The notes under the pieces were generated by a model, which was not told where the DNA came from, made no database searches, and saw only the letters and a list, made by a program, of their open reading frames with translations. This document shows, piece after piece, positions 1-11,915 of a stretch of 64,000 bases of DNA. The DNA is from Glossina fuscipes (lineage: Eukaryota; Arthropoda; Insecta; Diptera; Glossinidae): contig NW_023998440.1 in assembly GCF_014805625.2 (NCBI RefSeq), positions 3,033,767 to 3,097,766 of the forward strand. The letters run 5' to 3'. Positions within the stretch are counted from its first letter, which is position 1. Every line of letters begins with the position of its first letter. A program made the translations under genes and the position numbers.

Positions 1-2
1 AA

Positions 3-959
3 ATTTCCCGCTCTTTTGGTGTTAAACCTCCCTGGATTTTGAAAGACTGCTCTTTTGACATCTCACTGTCTATGCACAAGAAAGAAGATACTCCAAATTA
101 CGTCTTCAGGAATCTAATAGCTGAGAAAACCCAAGTATTGGACAATACTGGTTGGAATCTTTTGTACACAGACGGCTCAAAATCTCCTGGCCTGCCTCCT
201 GCTTGTGCGGTGGTAGATACTACAGGACGGGTTCTTCTCAACCACATATTTCACGAAAGCACTTCAACTTTCATAACCGAAGCCAGAGCTATCCTTCACG
301 CTGCCAACCTTGCCCATAAAAACAAACTCAAAACCGTCATTGTTACTGACAGTTTGTCTGTATTACTAGCTACCCGGAACCCTTCGACTTCGAGATGGAG
401 CACCATCAACAAATTAAGGAATATAATTACTACACCCGACGGAAAAATTAAAATGTTATGGGTACCAAGTTACATCGGTTTACTGGGAAATGAGCAGGCT
501 GATCGAGCGGCAAAGTATGCTGCTTCTGCTCCTCCAATTATGGATGATGTCATAGAAAAGTTGGATCTTCAAAGATACATTGGAAGAAAAGTTAAAGAGA
601 AAATTGCAGAAGGAAATTTACAATACCATCATCAACTCTACTCTTGCATTAACCCTCAATTAACTCAACCTCTATATCCAACAAATGTTGAGAAAACCAA
701 GATCCAAACATTTTCGAGAATTCGCCTTGGTCATACAATTGCAACTCACCAATGGATCCTGAAGAAGTCTTCTCCCCCAATCTGCTGTTGTGGACAAACT
801 CTTACTATAAAGCACATTCTCTGCGACTGCCTCAACTTTTCCTTGGCTAGAAGTATTGCATTTGGAATGATTAACCCTTTGTACATTCTACAATCAACTT
901 CAGAACAGAATATCAATTCAATATTTTACTTTATTAATACTACTAAGCTTATTATCTAA
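3..959 (+). CDS. I-type non-LTR retrotransposon ORF2, C-terminal part (RNase H + zinc knuckle)
   Basis: The frame is open from the window edge (position 3) to a TAA at 957-959, so the element is cut by the window and its reverse transcriptase lies outside. It shows a complete RNase H domain: first Asp in LYTDGS (codon 171-173), Glu in TEARAI, second Asp in VTDSLS, and Asp in GNEQAD. All four acidic catalytic residues are present. The usual PSHxG motif reads PSYIG here. A Cys/His cluster follows (CCCGQ...KHILCDC), typical of I-clade ORF2 ends. The product would degrade the RNA of the RNA-DNA hybrid during target-primed reverse transcription. The frame has no internal stop, so this copy may be fairly young. 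A second broken copy of the same family lies at 55835-56557 on the minus strand. Family assignment to the I clade is by domain order and the TAA tail; other RNase-H-bearing clades (R1, LOA) are possible. Confidence 0.85.
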   Translation: MSRSFGVKPPWILKDCSFDISLSMHKKEDTPNYVFRNLIAEKTQVLDNTGWNLLYTDGSKSPGLPPACAVVDTTGRVLLNHIFHESTSTFITEARAILHAANLAHKNKLKTVIVTDSLSVLLATRNPSTSRWSTINKLRNIITTPDGKIKMLWVPSYIGLLGNEQADRAAKYAASAPPIMDDVIEKLDLQRYIGRKVKEKIAEGNLQYHHQLYSCINPQLTQPLYPTNVEKTKIQTFSRIRLGHTIATHQWILKKSSPPICCCGQTLTIKHILCDCLNFSLARSIAFGMINPLYILQSTSEQNINSIFYFINTTKLII

Positions 960-1055
960 TATCCATTTTTTTAAATTAGAGCCGATAGCCTGTGTTGCTA
1001 GTGCTCAATATCTCTTTTTTTAGTCTAAGAATTCAATTCATTAGTCTAAAATTAA

Positions 1056-1077
<22 letters not shown>
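960..1077 (+). mobile_element. 3' UTR and (TAA)n tail of the I-type LINE
   Basis: A short AT-rich 3' UTR leads to six perfect TAA units at 1058-1075. I-clade LINEs characteristically end in TAA repeats, so this is read as the element's 3' end. A few TTA units follow and abut a SINE-like element on the opposite strand, so ownership of the tract is not fully certain. Confidence 0.6.
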
Positions 1078-1086
<9 letters not shown>

Positions 1087-1087
1087 C

Positions 1088-1245
1088 AAATTTAGGCAGA
1101 GAATAAATTCTAAGACTAAAAGTCTTAAAGCACTAGCATCTAAGGCCTTCGGCTTTTTAAAAACTCTACCGCACTTGAGATTTGAACCCACGATCATTGC
1201 ATTGCTAGTCGAGGCTCTTAGCTACTCGGCCACTCAGGCGGATTT
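1088..1245 (-). mobile_element. tRNA-derived SINE, family A, copy 1
   Basis: Read on the minus strand from about 1241, the sequence begins like a tRNA: an A-box-like TGGCCGAGTAGC, then about 40 nt later a B-box-like GGGTTCAAATCTC. A non-tRNA body containing CCGAAGGCCTTAGATGCTAG follows, ending near the TAA/TTA tract. The body is repeated at 47141-47240. Two copies with internal RNA polymerase III promoter boxes argue for a SINE rather than a tRNA gene; the acceptor stem does not pair well. Confidence 0.6.
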
Positions 1246-1569
1246 GAAGTAGATTAAAAATTTATTAAGAGTAAGAAACCGGTTTTCGAAGGAGAAATCG
1301 GATTCCGAAAAGTGCCAAAAAACTACAAGTGAGTAATTCTTTTTTTATCATTTCAACACCAATCACTAGAAGGAAGTAACGTTAAACCGTATTAAGGAAA
1401 ATTTGTCTTTTTTAGAGTTTTGCATAATTTCCCTGTTTGTGTATTCTGAATATATGTCCTCTAAACGTTTTTATTTTTATTTGATTATTCGCTTATTAAT
1501 CTCATCATGCAACAGCGTAATAATTCCTAGCTAGATGGACTTAAGTTTTTCGACAATTTTCCTTCTTTT

Positions 1570-1906
1570 TATACCCTATTATGTTGCCTGTGGTACAAGG
1601 GTGTATTAGGTTTTGTGCGGATGTATGCAGTATCCAGAAAGACTTGACATATACCCAACTTTTATTATACCGAGTCGATCTAAGCCTGTCTATTTGTCCG
1701 TCCGTCCTTCCGTCTTGTTTTCTTCTTGTCTAACATATGGATCGCAGCATGTGAGATATTTTGATGAAATTTGATACACTGAAATGTTTTGGGCCAAGGA
1801 CGAATGCTATTGAGGCTTCTCAGATTAAGCCTTATTTCGAAAATTCAATATATTAAGCGAAGTGGTGCAGGGTATTTAATCTCAGGCCGTGGTCCACTAT
1901 AATGTT
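1570..1906 (+). repeat. Dispersed 'TATACC' repeat, copy 1
   Basis: This copy begins TATACCCTATTATG, contains a pyrimidine-rich GTCCGTCCGTCC run and the conserved ATTTTGATGAAATTTG, and ends near a GGGTATTTAAT/GGCCGTGGTCCAC segment. The same string of landmarks recurs at 16315-16466 plus 18818-18945, 41640-41962, and inverted at 11600-11915, 32130-32390 and 60900-61120. Repeats of this look are common in cyclorrhaphan fly genomes. No coding capacity is seen. Confidence 0.7.
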
Positions 1907-2707
1907 TTGCACTTGCTTCGAAGTAGAAATAAGGGGACACCCATATCTATATATATTCTTTGTGAAAAAAAATTTGAAATTATTAGGTAAAAAATCTTGG
2001 TCAAATTTTTTCATAAAGGGTGTTTTTGCAGACTACGTGGCCGTTACGCATTTCTCATAATGAATTAGTGGTATTCCAAGAGGTACTGCAGGCGTGTTGC
2101 AGCATTTTTCGTCCTAGACGAAGTCTATTTCGCGCCATAAAAGGTAAGGGTTATAATACGCCTGTAAAATCTTTCAAACAGTGGAAGCAATTGAAAATTC
2201 AGCAGACGATTCATTGCAGCCAATGGTCAAAGATCTTCATTTCAACTTATGGCATGTCACCTCTTTTGGAATCACCTTCATCATGAACGCGTTCACGTTT
2301 ACGTGGCGGTTTGGTAAATGTTGATTTAGATTTAGCAAGTTCGGATTAATCAAGGCTAAACGGCTGTTTTAAAAGGAAAGTGGTAAACATGAACTTAATT
2401 GGACTTTTCAACACTCTTCTAAGTTTTTTCGCGAGCATCGTGACACGGAGGTATAGTAACATTATATTTCACCACGTCTGTCCGTTCGTCCCTTCTACAA
2501 TAAGTTTGTCTCTTAGCTAAGGGCTAGTGAAGATGGAATCCTTCTAAACTTCTGACGTGAATTTTGTATGTATTGGTCTGAAACTCGGTACTACTTCTAC
2601 AAAAGCGGTCTAAGAAAAAAGTCAACTTTGACTCAAAACATATTGTAATCAAATTTTATTCAAATATTTTGGAAGTAGACGACCCCCGTGCTTAAATGGA
2701 TTCAGAA
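1907..2707. other. Unassigned non-coding stretch
   Basis: An 88-codon open frame (2020-2286, +) has no recognisable domain and is probably chance. At about 2440-2600 a CGTCTGTCCGTTCGTCCC run hints at a further decayed copy of the TATACC repeat, but the rest is too diverged to call. Confidence 0.4.
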
Positions 2708-2870
2708 AATGATAGTTAAAAATAGTTGTGGTAAGGGTGAAAAGTTCGAATATTTCGAATTTATTTAGCTCATTCAAAAGATATTTTAATATAGATTCAC
2801 GAGGCGCCCACAAAAATATCTTACATTATCTATTTTGGCCGATAGTAGGCTTCCAAATCCAACTATATTT
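2708..2870 (+). mobile_element. Relic of the inverted-repeat (Foldback-like) element
   Basis: This segment aligns by eye with the outer right arm of the 16476-18808 element. Shared landmarks in the same order are GTTAAAAATAGTT, TATAGATTCACG, GCCCACAAAAATAT, and GGCTT(T/C)CAAATCCAACTATAT. It stops before the terminal AAGGG/CCCTT end, so it is truncated. Confidence 0.55.
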
Positions 2871-5800
2871 TGTACCAAACAAGTGAACATTTGCGATTGT
2901 AAATATTTTTCGGAGAATTCTTCTTCACGAGAAAGAAACACAACGCCAATCGAAAATATGGTAACGCAAAACGAAAATTAATCATAATTGAAGGAGGATG
3001 CAACGTCGAAAAACGCCAAATGAAACCACGCAAAGCGGAGTTTTGGCGTATATACACATATGCTTAGCTCAAATTTTAATAAATACGTTCCCAAAAATAT
3101 TTGTGTAAAAGAAGATGTTGGTTAAATAAAAAAATAGTCAATTGGTTCCATGGCTACAAAAGTAATTGAAAAGTACATAAAAAAAAAAAATTCTCGTTAG
3201 AGTTTACTTACGAATTTATTCCTGTTTATACATTTTAATTCAATTAATGTATTATAAAAAATAAATTATACTTTGAAAAATCAAACTAAATTAAGTAAAA
3301 AATACACTATGTGCTTACTCTACGCATAATTCGGGGAATCCTACTCATATGCGAACATAATCGAACTGAATTGCGAAAATTATAACGCAAAATTACACAA
3401 CGCATGCTTGTGAGAAATAAGAATCAAAAAATGCACGGAAACATCAAAAAAAAAAAAAAAATTTATCTGAAAAATTCATGAAAAGAATCCACAGAACAAA
3501 TTCATAGAATAATGATAGCCGTTTTAAAACAAGACAATTCTTGTATCGATTTTTATTCTTTTTAAGTTGTATTAGCTCCACAAATTTCGTGTAGAAAAAA
3601 TTCGTGTAAAAAAAGCGTTAGGTGTATACATATCTATATACATATACGTACTTTAAAGTATATTTGTGTATATATGTACTTTAAAGGCGAAAATAATTTT
3701 TTCTTCATTTATACAAAAGAAAAAAAAAAAAAAAAGAAACTTAAAAGTTGACAGTAAGCGAACTAACTAAACATGGTTTTTTATTCAATACGATGGAAAT
3801 AATAATAATAATAATTGGAAAAAAAGAACGAGGAAAACAAAAAGTGTTTAATGAACCTGAAGCCTACCTACTTGCATTTGTTGCATGTATAAGGTATATA
3901 TAAGGTATGTAGGTGTTTAAATTCAATAGCAGAAACGTTAAGGTGGAGGTTAAAAGAAAAGCTTACATAAACATTCTTATGTGCATAAGCATATAAATAT
4001 AAAGCGAAAAACGCAAAATAGATAAGTAAGGATTTATGATGAACCTCAAGTGAAATTATTGTAAAACCGAAAAAGAAAATGAAAAGAGAAATTTTACGAC
4101 ACAGCAAACCTTAAAAGAAAATTTTTATAAAAAAAATATGAGCAAAAAAAGAGTACACTAAGCCAAAAGCAAAGAAAAATAACAAGTACCGACCTTTCTG
4201 CGCCAACATCCGTTATAAAAAGGCATAATATCTGTAAATGGCGTTTTATGAGACGTAATTGCAGACTATTGTAGGCATGGATAGAAAGAAATAAGAGACA
4301 CAGACGTTATTTAATAAAATTTTTTGTTTTTTATTTCAATTTATAATTTTTTAGAAATTTCATTAAAATGATTAGAATTAAAAAATTTATTACTATTTAT
4401 TATCTCTTATAGAAATGGGAAAAAACAAACAATATGCTTTTTCTTTTTTTTTTCTTGTGAAGAAAAAATAAGAGCAACAGCAAAGAGGCAAAGATGTCAG
4501 ATATAAAAGCCTATTAAAATCTTATAGAAATATTCATTTTCTCACTTATTGTTGTTGCTATAATACACAAACAAATTAAATATGTTGATTTATGGGCACA
4601 TGTGCCTCCCACATAAAATACATACACACACAACTAATTGGTCGTCCTAAGCAATGGCAGTAAATGTATTGTGTTTACACACAATAATAATAATAATATT
4701 AAAAAAAATAAATTAAAAAAAAAAAAAAAACGTTCCCCTATTATTCATTTACATAAATATTAACAACACACGACAGTAACACTTGCAATAAAGGTTGACA
4801 TTTGATAAAGAAAGGCAACCAAACAATTAAATAACTGCTTCTAGGTATACACTCAAAAAAATCTGTTAGTAATAAACCGTTAACTATCTATTACTTACTT
4901 TGAACTTTGAATGACTATGCGATGAGCATCAAACCTTAAGTGCTCTCCTCTCCCCCTTTTCCTAAATTCATCCTACATTTCACGATTTTAATAATAAAGG
5001 AAAAATGATGCAAAATTTATCTAAATCTTCCCTTTCAAATAAAAGTGGTTACGTGATAATTTTTTCATTTTTTCATTTTAATTCCCTCAGATATAAAGGA
5101 ATAGAATTGTCTTCTGAAGATTATTAAATCTTTATTAACTAAGATAACTGTAAACATCTTTTTCTTTTCTAAGGTGGGGTCCTTGCAATTTTTGCATTCT
5201 GTTGCCCGAATTCAACCGAACACTCTTTTAAATCTCTGCATCTCTATCTATGATCACTTTTGTAGTACCTTGTATCGTAATTATCGGGACATATTACGTT
5301 CGCACGTGCATATGTAACATACGCAAATGCTCTTTAGACGAACACCTAAAATATATAAATTTGGCGTGCTTTATGTACGTAATCCGTAGTGAGATCTCAA
5401 CGAACCATTGTCTAGCTCTATAACTTTAGGAATCTCATGACTCTCGCCATGTTTTTAGTTCAAAGCGCCATAATGTGTCCGGCTGTATGATGTGTCTACC
5501 AAACATCTGGTTCGAGTCAAAGTCGACAGATGGTCGAACACTCACGCAGGCCGCGATTGGGATATTTCAATCGTCGATTTGCAGAATCTGCACAAGTCAG
5601 CGTCTAGAATCCTCGTATTTTTCAGGTACTACATACGAGCATTATGTAGAAGCCTGTGACCAAGCCTACATCGCTCCTTCGTAATTCCAGTAGCCTATGA
5701 GCAATGCCGGGGTAGTTTGTATATTTATTGGGTGTACTACGCGGTACCTCCTGCGTAAGTGCCTCCGTTCGTTCATACGATCGTCTGGAACGTCTCTTAT

Positions 5801-7759
5801 CGAAATGTTTACGATCAAAAAAGTTAAGATAGAAAATTTAAGCTGAACGTATCCTAGAATTTTAAAAAAATTCCCCCCCCACCATAGGATATTTTGTGCT
5901 TAAAGTTTAGCTTCCATGTCGTATTTCAAAAGCTTGATTTTCTTAATGCAGGCAACCGTCTGTGTTCTCCAAACTAGGCCACCTGCATACTAGTTGGCAC
6001 GTACTCCCACTTTTAATTTTCCAAAATCCGCAACTGTTTATCAATAAGTTTCGAACTAACTAAATCTTAAAGGAAGAAGCATATTAGACTTGAAATGAAG
6101 AAACACTCTATGGCATATATATTGTTAATCTCGGTAAACTTCCAAATCCATTTAACATAGCATATCTTACGTCGGGACTTAAAAGTAAAGGCACGCTCTT
6201 GACTTATAACAATAGAAAAAGGAGGCGAGGACGATCGAGGTCAACTATGTCTACAAGCGCAAAACCCACAACTAATAATTAGTAGGGCATGTGGATCCGG
6301 GAGGTACGACAAATCTTTATGAGAAGCATCTTAAGAGGTGTGATCCATATACGGCAGTACATAAATGATTTACTTTATTATTCAAAAATTAAATTATAAG
6401 TTGGTTGATAAGGAGAAGACCAGATTAGCCAGTAACAAGCGAGTCTTACGAAAAAACTCGTGAAGGTGTTAGCTAGCCGATCGACGATACGCTTAACATT
6501 TAAATGCCTCTATAGAAACTTCTTAATAAAAATCACAACGAAACTTGTCTGTTTGTTACAACAAGCAACGAGACTTGGGTATCTTTGCAATGAGCGAAAA
6601 CGCCATAGCAGCAAATAAGGATCGGTATCCTTTATATGATCGGCTCATAAGATCCTAGTCTTCTCTGGCCATAAAAGTCCAACGGTCTTATCAAAACAAC
6701 TCAACATATCACCAAGCTGGTAAATTTTGAATTTGAAGCTGGTAGAAGGTAATCAATGAAATAATAACAACAGAAGGATTTATGTTTTCTAATCAAATGA
6801 AGACGCCGCGAGGAATTAACTAATTTGATCTAACGTGAAATATGGCAAAGAGGCCAATAAATAGCAGGTATAGATTATACAAAAGAATAAACGAACAGGA
6901 AAGTTCCTCACATTTTAACTAAAACTCCCAAAAGTCGAATGGTGGACGACGACTTACCCTCCAACATCGAGCACACGTTGTCATTATCGGGTCAGATCGT
7001 CCATCTTTTTTAAGACTAAAATCTGAGGAATGAAATTTGTAAAATCATGTTCGACGGGTCCGAGCACTTATAGCTTTACCTCCCAACGTAACAACACAAG
7101 TTTTTACAAGCAAACTATGCGTTGCTTCCTTTCTGGAACAGATACCAAATGCATTTTATCAACTGCTCTACTTTATTCATTCTATATTGCACAAATAAGT
7201 GATGAGAGATATTGAAAGTGACTGAAATACTGTAAGTAACTGATGGAAGATAGGAACATAGCAATACATCCCAAGATACTAAATGAATGGCGCATTGTAA
7301 ATGTTTGCTTTGACTTGACAAGTAATATTAGCCGTAGGTAGTAAAATACTATATAGCACTTTCCCGCCAGCCTATTATTTTGGATGCTATGTATCGAATA
7401 TTCCACTTATGTAATTTATTATTATATTTAAATTTTATCTTTATGCTCTCGTATAATTATTAATCAGGAAACTCCATTCTGAGAGATCTTGAACCGGCCG
7501 CCCGTTTAATCGAGTCACACTGTACAATCATGAAAGCGCGCGAAATAGTTTTTAGCAGATAGCACTTCGTCACAAAAGCAAGTTAAAGAAAACTTTTTTA
7601 TAAAATCGTAATTACAATAATAATATAAGTGATAACATAAGTTCTTCATGGCACATGGAAGATAAAGAAGTAACAGTTTGAATGAAAAGTATCTTGTGAC
7701 AAGTACTTTTGCTATTAAATAGATTACACTGCAATTTTGCTTTGCAACTTTACTTAACG
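2871..7759. other. AT-rich non-coding DNA
   Basis: No coding region supported. It contains A-tracts, short ATA/ATAT runs (near 3640-3670 and 4681-4700), a homopolymer C run at 5872-5880 and a less AT-rich part (5200-6700) with no recognisable protein. It is possibly intron of the gene whose first coding exon is at 36659-37492. Confidence 0.5.
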
Positions 7760-8020
7760 GGAGTTAACCGTGACCAACAAGTTAGTATTCACGGGTTCAA
7801 AGCTCATCGCGGTAGAGTTTACTTTCGCCGCTGCTATAGGCACTGTTCACTCGGTAAGCCGATTGGCTACACATATCCACTAGGTTGCGGCCGCCTCGCT
7901 TTATCTTTCCCTTTCTTTACTTCTTCTCGTTCGTCCTGGCCGTCACCGTGTTTCACGAATAGGGGACATTACCTGAGTGTTTGGTCATTTACAGAAAAAA
8001 TAGATATTCAACCTATAAGC
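7760..8020 (+). mobile_element. SINE-like element, family B, copy 1
   Basis: A B-box-like ACGGGTTCAAAGCTC (7791-7805) is followed by a body with GGTTGCGGCCGCCTCGC, a pyrimidine-rich CTTTATCTTTCCC segment, and CCGTCACCGTGTTTCACGAATAGG. The same order of landmarks occurs at 30885-31160 and, more decayed, at 14870-15190. The tRNA-like head resembles family A (next to 1190) but the body differs. The 113-codon open frame across it is incidental. Confidence 0.55.
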
Positions 8021-11000
8021 AAAGCCAAGTACCTTTTCCAGTCATTCTGATGATTTAATGCCACTTTGCCGAATTTTGTCGGAAAATGGCAATGATGCCG
8101 AACGCAAACAATTTGCACAGGTTGTAACTATATAATAACTGCACTATAGTACAATACCATATATGAAACGTTAACCACGCATGACGAAGGATACTGTACA
8201 CGTATATTGAGCATATTAAAACTTTCCCAAATAATACTGGAATTAACATGAGACTGAAACTAGAAACTAGAAAACCAATATCTGACACTAAAGCTAATAT
8301 CGTCATTTTAGCTGACAGTTAGCGATTTATAGGTAACCTACAGACCATAGTCGTCAAGAGATTCATCCTTTCGTTGATGTTAAAGTCAAGAAATTTTTGA
8401 GAATTATTTGCACTGAATGTAAGAGAGTGCATTTAAAACTATATTAGATTGTGTTAAATATAATATATACGGTAGAGGTGAGGAAATATGATAATTGTTT
8501 AAACACTTACATGAAAAGCGAACGGCACACGTTTGTTATTGATAGATAATAATAAGTTAACTAATCTAATTTTCCGCTTTGTTTGTTCCGTAAGTCAATA
8601 AATTACATAATAACTAATTCAAACACAATCGATTGCATCACAAGAATTTGTATGTAACGCAATAAACTAACGAAATGATAAATATATTATAAATATCAAT
8701 AAAAAAGAAAATAAACTAAATGCACCTTTTTTTAACTATGTATGATACGCACACGTCACTTTCATTGAAGAACAAATCGTTTACCTTAGCTTACAAGGGC
8801 TTTATATTCCTTAATTAAGATAATCCCTTACTTATAAACAAAAAAGAAAAGAAAAAAGTAAATGAATAAACACATTTAAACATTTCGTAGTTAAAGGAGA
8901 GTAACTTGATACCTGCCTCATGAGAGACCATTTTGTTTAAAATTCATTACTGAATGTAAGAACACAAATATTGTTTGGAATGTGCTTTAAGGACTTCGGG
9001 AAGTGTAAAGTTGCACACGAAAAAATAATTACTTTTTTCCCTGGGAAAGCTAATTTAAATCACCAAATAGAGCGTAATTTAATTATTGAATACTGTTTCA
9101 AAAAATAATCTCTAGAAGCACTTGTTGGTTCATTCTCCTAAGCTGCTTTATTGATTTCTCTTTTCGAGCTTTCTCGTTTCTACTTATTTTTCATGTGTTA
9201 ATCCCATATAAGGAAAATAACGCACTTAGTCCGATTTTCAAGACATATATTTTTTCACCGATAAGGCTTGCAGAGATCTCTGTATGAAAACGAAGAAAAT
9301 TCCGTTCACTGCCCACTCGTCAATTTTTACGCACTTGTGGATTTCCTGAAATGCATTCTTCAAATCGAAGGGAGACAAACCAGGCAGATATGGGTATTAA
9401 CATTAAGCAACTCTATAAAAAATAAATAAAAACTGTACGACTTCAGCCAATATAATTCTTCGTGTCCTCTCGTGGATTACTTGCACCTAAACTGAGATGC
9501 TCTAAATTTCGTTTGACAGGTCTTACTATTCCTCACTTGCTTCCATCACAAACTGCTAATAATCAGATGTTCTTGTCACCCTTACTCGCTTACTTTTGAA
9601 GCTTTTATTATTTAAGTAGCAAAAACGCAAGCCAGCGATATTCCGGGAGGATTTCAATGAACATATAATATAGTTAAAGTATTCCGGAATTCTTCCAAAA
9701 AATACTTTCATACAGTTATAAATTAGTTTCTGTCGTTTGACACCAAAGTGGCACCAGAAAGTTTCTTGATGTTGACAGCCGCAACAGAAAACGTAACATC
9801 GTAAGTTTGATGGTCTCGTAACAGCATAACCTTGAAGTATTAGTGCCGACTCCCTATCCGCGTCATTTCCAGTAAAGTTGACTTTTGCTGCTTAATACGA
9901 TAAGTGGTGCTGGTAACCCTTTATGAATGGTGAGTAGTGAGTGCGTTACGATATTCAGAGGCCAAATCACCATGACGCAAGTTTGGAGAACAATTAACAT
10001 AGTTGATAAAGCCGATAAAGCCGAATACCTACGGCAGCGCGACCTGTATTGTGACTTGTGACAAAGAAATGAGTCCCACCACTAAGGATTGCTACTACCA
10101 ACAGTAATTGATCCGATGGCGACAAAGAAAATGGCCGTGATAAGCCGAAAGCCATGATGTCTTGAGTTTCAAGTACGAAGAAATTTGAATTCGTATAGCA
10201 AAACTCCCGAAGTATTAGCGGTTCTAAAGAAGAGAGCAAAAAAAGTCAAAAAATGTTTGCTACTCCTTCCGGTCGATGGCACCTGGTCTGTCTGAGTAGC
10301 CCTTAACATCATAAGAACATACCAAAAAATGTGTCGAGGCGTGTATAGTCTCAAAAGACGTAAAGTTCGTCCGACGTGATATACGAGTTCTGGCAGAAAG
10401 ATGGGAAAAAGTAATAATTAGTCAAGGGCACTGCTTTATATAAAACGTAATTTACGGTTCTTTCACTACAATTTCGTAATTTTTGACAGAAAACGACGCA
10501 AACTAACCTAACGACAAGCGAAACCTTTATTTGACGACTACGACCCAATACCGAGCAATATTGGGAAAAAAATAAACGAGTATTACATGATCAATAATCT
10601 TTCCAGCAATGTGTAGGTTATACTCAACGTTGTTCGGAAAAATATTCAAGGTCTGATAAAAAATTTCCATCATAATTATTTAAGATTAGACTTTTTTCTC
10701 ACATTAAGGCTTACTTTTGATAAAAAGAAACGTTTTGAGACATGGCCACCACATAAGTTAATTCAATCTGTGATATAATGATATTAGAATATGTAATATA
10801 GCAACTTAACCTAAGTGTCAAACCCGAACGGTCCTAAGACTTTCATCTTCACAAATGATTCGTTTCAAATGCATCGGTGTGGGAAAAGGTGCCGTAAAAA
10901 TGGAGCACCAGCACGGTTCAGCAGAGATCACAACACAGAGACGAACACACGGACAGAGAAATTTAAACAACTTCTGAATGATTCTGAATTTATTCAAACT

Positions 11001-11599
11001 TAATATTTCATTCAATTTACCAGTAATGTAGGATATAATTAGAATAGTTTTCAATATAAATTTGTTTGTTAACCGAAAACACACAATTAACAAATATATC
11101 GAATAATAAAAGGTATCGTTAATTGGGAGAGAATAATGTAAATTACCTAATGATTTGAAATTATTTAAATATAAGAGAAGCGTTGTGCGTTTTTTTTTCT
11201 TTTTTTGTTTTCCTGCTATCAATTAAATAATAATTTGATCTTTATATTAATTATAAATAATTTAGATGCAAAATGTAGAAATATAATATTGACTGAAATT
11301 AAATAACAATTGAACACATCGTTAGGGTTAGATGATCGAAGTCACTTTTGATTTGGAATCATTTTACCAGTTGTTATAACTACAACGTGTATATACCGCG
11401 TACCTTTTCTCCAAAGATAAATGAAAATTTTTTGCAAACAAAGCTCAAAGACCGTTTATATGCATACTTTTGTATAATTCATTAAAACAATTATTAATGC
11501 TTAGACTAAAACATTCCTATTTAAGCAATTAAGAAAATTACATTTGACTGTGACCGAACTCTTTACAAACCAACACTACAGAAAAAAGCCACGCTCGAC
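8021..11599. other. AT-rich non-coding DNA
   Basis: No gene, RNA or recognisable transposon is supported. Open frames up to 134 codons occur on both strands (for example 10818-11222, minus), but their translations are low-complexity or random-looking. Confidence 0.5.
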
Positions 11600-11915
11600 G
11601 ATTAAATACCCTACATCATCTTGCAGATATTCAGTTTTTCAAGACAAGCCGTTATATGAACAGTGGTTGGAAACGTGGTCCGGTCCAAACCATTTCCAAT
11701 AGCTTTCGTTCTTGAGTTGAAACACGTCGGTGCACCGCATTTTATCAAAATATCTCAAAAATTGTGCTCTGCAGGTTGAATACAACAAAACAGGACGGAC
11801 AGAAAAGATTAAATCGACGTAAAAAGCGATTCTGGAACAACCGGTGTAGGAAAAGACGCGTCTATCTCAAGTTCTTCTAGCTGTTGCATACATCCATACA
11901 ATATAAAATGTTGAA
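11600..11915 (-). repeat. Dispersed 'TATACC' repeat, copy 2 (inverted)
   Basis: On the minus strand it carries the family landmarks: the segment complementary to ATTAAATACCCTACATC marks the distal end, TTTTGATAAAATGCGG replaces the usual TTTTGATGAAATTTG, and a CTGTCCGTCCTG run follows in inverse order. Similarity to the 1570 copy spans about 300 bp. Confidence 0.6.

Noticed and set aside
1165..1242. Candidate functional tRNA gene on the minus strand
   Set aside because: A and B boxes present but the acceptor stem pairs poorly and a second copy has the same non-tRNA body, so a SINE fits better.
2020..2286. 88-codon open frame
   Set aside because: No recognisable motif; isolated in non-coding DNA.
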